A DNA stretch of 64,000 bases from Oxalobacteraceae bacterium AB_14. Lineage in GTDB: Bacteria; Pseudomonadota; Gammaproteobacteria; Burkholderiales; Burkholderiaceae_D. The stretch is taken from assembly GCA_000381565.1 (NCBI GenBank), contig KB906726.1:62001-126000 (forward strand), in the 5' to 3' direction. The translations under genes and the position numbers were made by a program. A model generated the notes under the pieces. It saw only the letters and a list, made by a program, of their open reading frames with translations. It searched no databases and was not told the DNA's origin. The first letter of the stretch is position 1. The number at the start of each line of letters is the position of its first letter. Below are positions 60,802 through 64,000 of this stretch, piece after piece.

Positions 60802-62169
60802 TCAGGGTTCGCGTATCGATTCGTCCATGGCCCGCGTCAGCGGATACAGCAGGTAGGACATCACGGTGCGGTGGCCCACCACTACCTCGGCCGAAACCGT
60901 CATGCCCGGCAGCAGCCGCGCGCCTTCGGTCATCTTCCGCAGTTTGCCGCTGTAGGGGATGCGGCTCAGGTAGTAGGCGTCCAGGCCGCCGCCATTCTTG
61001 TCGCTCGCCTCGCGCTTGAAGGAATCCTGGCTGATGGTGCGCACCTTGCCCTCGAGCATGCCGTGCTGCTGGAAGGAGTAGGCGTCGACCTTGATGTGGG
61101 CCAGCGCGCCGGGCTTGATGTAGCCGATGTCGAGCGAATCGATCTGCACCTCGGCCTCGAGCTGCGCCCCCAGCGGCACCAGCGTGAACAGCGGCTCGGC
61201 CTCGCGCACGATCGAGCCCACCGACAGCTTGCCGATCTCCAGCACCACGCCGTCGGCCGGCGCCAGCATGTGGATCGCCTTGGCGCGCTTGTCGGCCTTG
61301 GACAATTGCTCGACCACGCCGTCGCGGTCGCGCGTGGCGCTGAGCAAGTCTTCCATGGCCTTCTGGCGCCAGCTCTTGTCGAAGGCGGAGCGCTCGGACT
61401 GGGCCGAGGCCAGTTCGCTGGCCATCTCGACCGCCTTGTTGCGCTGCAGGTCCATGTCGCGCTCGACCTCGAGGCGGCGGTCGCGCGCTTCCAGCAAGTG
61501 CATCTTGGCGCCGAACTGCTCGGCCATCAGCTGCTCCTGCATGGCTTCCACTTCGCGCAGCGACTTGACGCGCAGGGCCAGGATGGCCTGGTCGTGCTTG
61601 TTGGTCTCCAGCGCGGCCTTCAGGCGCGCGATGTTCTGGTCCATCTTGTTCTTCTGCGCCTCGAAGTTGGCCTTGCGCTCGCTCGAGAGCTGGGCCTGCA
61701 GCAGGGTGTCGGCGCTGGCGCCGCTGCCGGCGGCCACGCCCGGCTGGCCCGCCAGCTCGGCGCGCAGGCCGGCGGCCTGGGTGTTCAGGCTGTCGAGGCG
61801 CATGCGCAGCTGCTGCTCGTCGGCGGCGGTGAAGGTCGGGTCCAGCGTGGCCAGCACCTGGCCTTTTTTCACCACCTGGCCGACCCGCACGTCGATGCTC
61901 TGGATGATCGAGGTGTCGAGCGGCTGCACCACGATGTTGGGCAGCGGATTGACCAGGCGGCCGTGGGCGACGACGATCTTCTCCACCGGCGAGACGCTGG
62001 CCCAGACGATGAAGAACACGAAGGCGGCCAGCAGCACGTGCAGCGTGATGCGCACGAAGCGCGGCAAGGGGCCGCGTTCGATGGCGTCGGCGTCCGGCAG
62101 GAAGGCGATTTCGGTTTCGTCCCGGCGGCGGCGCCGGAGGCTCAGAGGTGACTTGTTTGCTGGTTCCAT
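60802..62169 (-). CDS. Type I secretion periplasmic adaptor, HlyD family
   Basis: Encodes 455 residues. A cytoplasmic Arg-rich start (LRRRRRDE) and one TM helix (about 43-63, LHVLLAAFVFFIVW) precede a lipoyl-like half (HGRLVNPLPNIVVQPLD), a long coiled-coil hairpin (~100-285, many Lys/Glu heptads), the second lipoyl half (LAPADGVVLEIGKL) and a beta-barrel domain (TLVPLGAQLEAEVQI). It links the ABC exporter to a TolC-type outer-membrane channel, which is not in the window. The start overlaps the end of the ABC gene by 28 bp. Confidence 0.93.
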   Translation of the reverse strand: MEPANKSPLSLRRRRRDETEIAFLPDADAIERGPLPRFVRITLHVLLAAFVFFIVWASVSPVEKIVVAHGRLVNPLPNIVVQPLDTSIIQSIDVRVGQVVKKGQVLATLDPTFTAADEQQLRMRLDSLNTQAAGLRAELAGQPGVAAGSGASADTLLQAQLSSERKANFEAQKNKMDQNIARLKAALETNKHDQAILALRVKSLREVEAMQEQLMAEQFGAKMHLLEARDRRLEVERDMDLQRNKAVEMASELASAQSERSAFDKSWRQKAMEDLLSATRDRDGVVEQLSKADKRAKAIHMLAPADGVVLEIGKLSVGSIVREAEPLFTLVPLGAQLEAEVQIDSLDIGYIKPGALAHIKVDAYSFQQHGMLEGKVRTISQDSFKREASDKNGGGLDAYYLSRIPYSGKLRKMTEGARLLPGMTVSAEVVVGHRTVMSYLLYPLTRAMDESIREP

Positions 62170-64000
62170 AGGTGCTGGTAAGTGTCGCTACTGGTGAGCA
62201 GTTCTTCGTGGCGGCCGGCATCGACCAGCCGGCCCTGTTGCATGACCATGATCTTGTCGGCGTTGACCAGGGTCGACAGGCGGTGCGAGATCATCACCAC
62301 CGTGCGGCCCACCGCGATGCGCGACAGGTTGCTGATGAAGATGGCTTCCGATTCCGGGTCCAGCGCAGAGGCCGCCTCATCGAGGATCAGGATGCGCGGC
62401 TTGGCCACCAGCGTGCGGGCGATCGACAGCCGCTGCTTCTGGCCGCCGGACAGGTTGGAGGCGTTCTCTTCGAGCACGGTGTCGTAGCCCAGCGGCAGGC
62501 GCTCGATGAACTCGTCGGCGCCGGCCGCGGCGGCGGCCTCGACCAGTTCCTCGAAGGTGGCGTCCGGCTTGGTGACGGACAGGTTCTCGCGCACCGTGCC
62601 GCGGAACAGGAAGTTCTCCTGCAGCACCACGCCGATCTGGCGCCGCAGGTGCGACAGCTCGATCTCGCGGGCGTCGATGCCGTCGAAGCGGACGATGCCC
62701 TCCTGGACCGGATACAGTCCCTGGATCAGCTTGGTCAAGGTGGTCTTGCCGGAGCCGGAGCGGCCGACGATGCCGACCACCGTGCCCGGCTCGATGGTGA
62801 AGCGGGCCTTGTCCAGCGCCATCGCCTGCGCGCCCGGATAGCGGAAGGTGACGTCGTCGAAGCGGATCTCGCCCTGCAGGATGGGCCGCAGGCCGTTGGC
62901 GCCGGCGCGCCCTTCCGGCGCGCGGTTCATGACCTCGCCCAGCATGCGCACCGACAGCGCGGTTTCCTGGTATTCGTTGACCAGGCCGACGATCGAGATC
63001 AACGGTTGCGTGACCCGGCCCGACAGCATCTGGAAGGCGATCAGCGCGCCCACCGACAGGCCGCCGGTGAAGACGTCGGCCGCGCCCACCACGATCAGCA
63101 TGACCGGCAGCAGTTTGCCGAGGAAGTCGGTGACGGCGTTGCCGGCGATCGAGATCTGGCCGACGCGGAAATGCATGGTGATCGCCTCGGCCGAGCGCTG
63201 GTCCCAGACGCGGCGCTGCGATGGTTCGATCGCCAGCGCCTTGACGGTGCGCATGCCGTGGATGGTCTCCACCAACATGCCCTGGCGCTGGCCCTCGGCC
63301 GCGTACAGCGCGTTGAGGCGGCGCTGGAAGGTCGGCACCATGGCCATCACCACCGCCGCGATCATGCCGGCGAACAGCAGCACGATCATGGCCAGCTTGA
63401 ACGAGTAGCTGAACAGAATCGGCACGAACACCAGCAGCGCGATCAGGTCGAGCGCGGTGAAGAACAGGCGGCCGGTCAGGAAGCTGCGGATTTTTTCCAG
63501 CTGCTGCATGTGGCGCGTGACCACGCCGGCGCTGGTGGTCTCGAAGAAGTCGATCGGCAGCGACAGCAGGTGGCCGAACACGCGCCGGGTCAGGCGCATG
63601 TCGATCTTGTTGGAGGCGGCCAGCGTCAGGGTCTGGCGCAGGAAGCCGAAGGTGGCGTCGAACACCAGCGCGGCGATGATGCCCACCGCCAGCACCTGCA
63701 AGGTGGTCACGCTCTGGTGGGTGAGCACCTTGTCGATCACCAGCTGGAAGAAGATCGGCGAGGCCAGCGCCAGCAACTGCATGGCGATGGCGGCGATGAA
63801 GATGTCGCGGAACGCCGCCTTCTGTTTCAGGATTTCGGGGATGAACCAGCGCAGGCCGAACGGCTGGTTGGGGTCGGAGAGCTTGTGCTGGCGCTTGACG
63901 AACAGCACGTCGCCGCCCCAGCGCTGCTCGAAGTCGGCGCGCGCCACCATCACCACGGCGGCGTTGGCGCTGGCCGGGTTGAGCACGGCCACCTGGTCCT
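62142..64000 (-). CDS. Type I secretion ABC transporter (HlyB/LapB-like), 5'-truncated by window edge
   Basis: About 619 residues are visible and the frame stays open to the window end, so the N-terminus is outside. The first visible residues (AVLNPASANAAVVMVARADFEQRWGG) look like the end of a C39-peptidase-like domain. Then come a six-helix exporter TM domain (~50-330; SPIFFQLVIDKVLTHQSVTTL) and an ATPase with Walker A GRSGSGKTTLTKL, signature LSGGQKQRLSIA, Walker B RILILDEAASALD. Whether the peptidase-like domain has the catalytic Cys (processing) or not (RTX-type) cannot be seen. It exports unfolded proteins in one step with the HlyD adaptor. Confidence 0.93.
   Translation of the reverse strand, partial: DQVAVLNPASANAAVVMVARADFEQRWGGDVLFVKRQHKLSDPNQPFGLRWFIPEILKQKAAFRDIFIAAIAMQLLALASPIFFQLVIDKVLTHQSVTTLQVLAVGIIAALVFDATFGFLRQTLTLAASNKIDMRLTRRVFGHLLSLPIDFFETTSAGVVTRHMQQLEKIRSFLTGRLFFTALDLIALLVFVPILFSYSFKLAMIVLLFAGMIAAVVMAMVPTFQRRLNALYAAEGQRQGMLVETIHGMRTVKALAIEPSQRRVWDQRSAEAITMHFRVGQISIAGNAVTDFLGKLLPVMLIVVGAADVFTGGLSVGALIAFQMLSGRVTQPLISIVGLVNEYQETALSVRMLGEVMNRAPEGRAGANGLRPILQGEIRFDDVTFRYPGAQAMALDKARFTIEPGTVVGIVGRSGSGKTTLTKLIQGLYPVQEGIVRFDGIDAREIELSHLRRQIGVVLQENFLFRGTVRENLSVTKPDATFEELVEAAAAAGADEFIERLPLGYDTVLEENASNLSGGQKQRLSIARTLVAKPRILILDEAASALDPESEAIFISNLSRIAVGRTVVMISHRLSTLVNADKIMVMQQGRLVDAGRHEELLTSSDTYQHLWNQQTSHL

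Overview
This window is high-GC DNA, almost fully coding, with short ATGA-type gene overlaps. It looks like a chromosomal segment of a betaproteobacterium, most likely Oxalobacteraceae (Massilia/Duganella/Janthinobacterium relatives). The taxon is inferred from codon use and gene content (DUF4214 secreted protein, bufferin operon, RAYT element, FNR-boxed ompW), not from a marker gene. No rRNA, tRNA or CRISPR array was seen.

Left part (1-28.3 kb), mixed genome and defence content. A Wadjet type I anti-plasmid operon jetABCD enters from the left edge (jetA truncated by the window). It is followed by a stress protein, a DJ-1/PfpI gene remnant, an SPFH/band-7 protein and a 1,129-residue secreted PPC-repeat/DUF4214 protein. 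Next come a solute-binding protein with a possible 28-residue ORF behind it, a bufferin metallophore operon (bufA-bufB-bufC) divergent from ompW with an FNR-type box between them, and two methyl-accepting chemotaxis proteins around a small lipoprotein. Then follow an aldo/keto reductase with a divergent LysR regulator, an M28 peptidase, a complete RAYT element with perfect 33-bp inverted ends, a thioredoxin-fold protein whose stop codon lies inside that element, folE and nudC.

Right part (28.5-64 kb), a giant repeat protein with glycosylation and type I secretion genes. A 10.2-kb gene encodes a 3,395-residue protein made of about 390 tandem octapeptides (roughly S-T-x-Q-h-A-A-L). Above the octads lies a second period: a D-containing marker octad recurs at alternating spacings of 10 and 7 octads. 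The C-terminus carries Ca-binding EF-hand-like loops and there is no Sec signal. A long collinear run follows: two TPR-GT41 (O-GlcNAc-transferase/SPINDLY-like) multidomain glycosyltransferases (the second lacks key GT41 residues), further GT2 enzymes, a ketoisomerase/aminotransferase/acyltransferase set for a 3-amino-3,6-dideoxyhexose, and a CDP-3,6-dideoxyhexose route (rfbF, rfbG, rfbH). The CDP route is joined to a ThDP-dependent enzyme, two SDR proteins, and an acetaldehyde dehydrogenase/4-hydroxy-2-oxovalerate aldolase pair that normally belongs to aromatic catabolism. On the opposite strand, converging on this run, an operon holds a type I secretion ABC transporter (cut by the right edge), its HlyD adaptor, a GT2 glycosyltransferase and a sugar O-methyltransferase.

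Working model (inference): the Ser/Thr-rich octad protein is a giant surface protein exported by the adjacent type I system and decorated with unusual amino- and branched-chain dideoxy sugars by the GT41/GT2 enzymes. The repeat architecture and the odd sugar chemistry are the most novel-looking parts of the window. An O-antigen or flagellin role for the sugar genes cannot be excluded from sequence alone.
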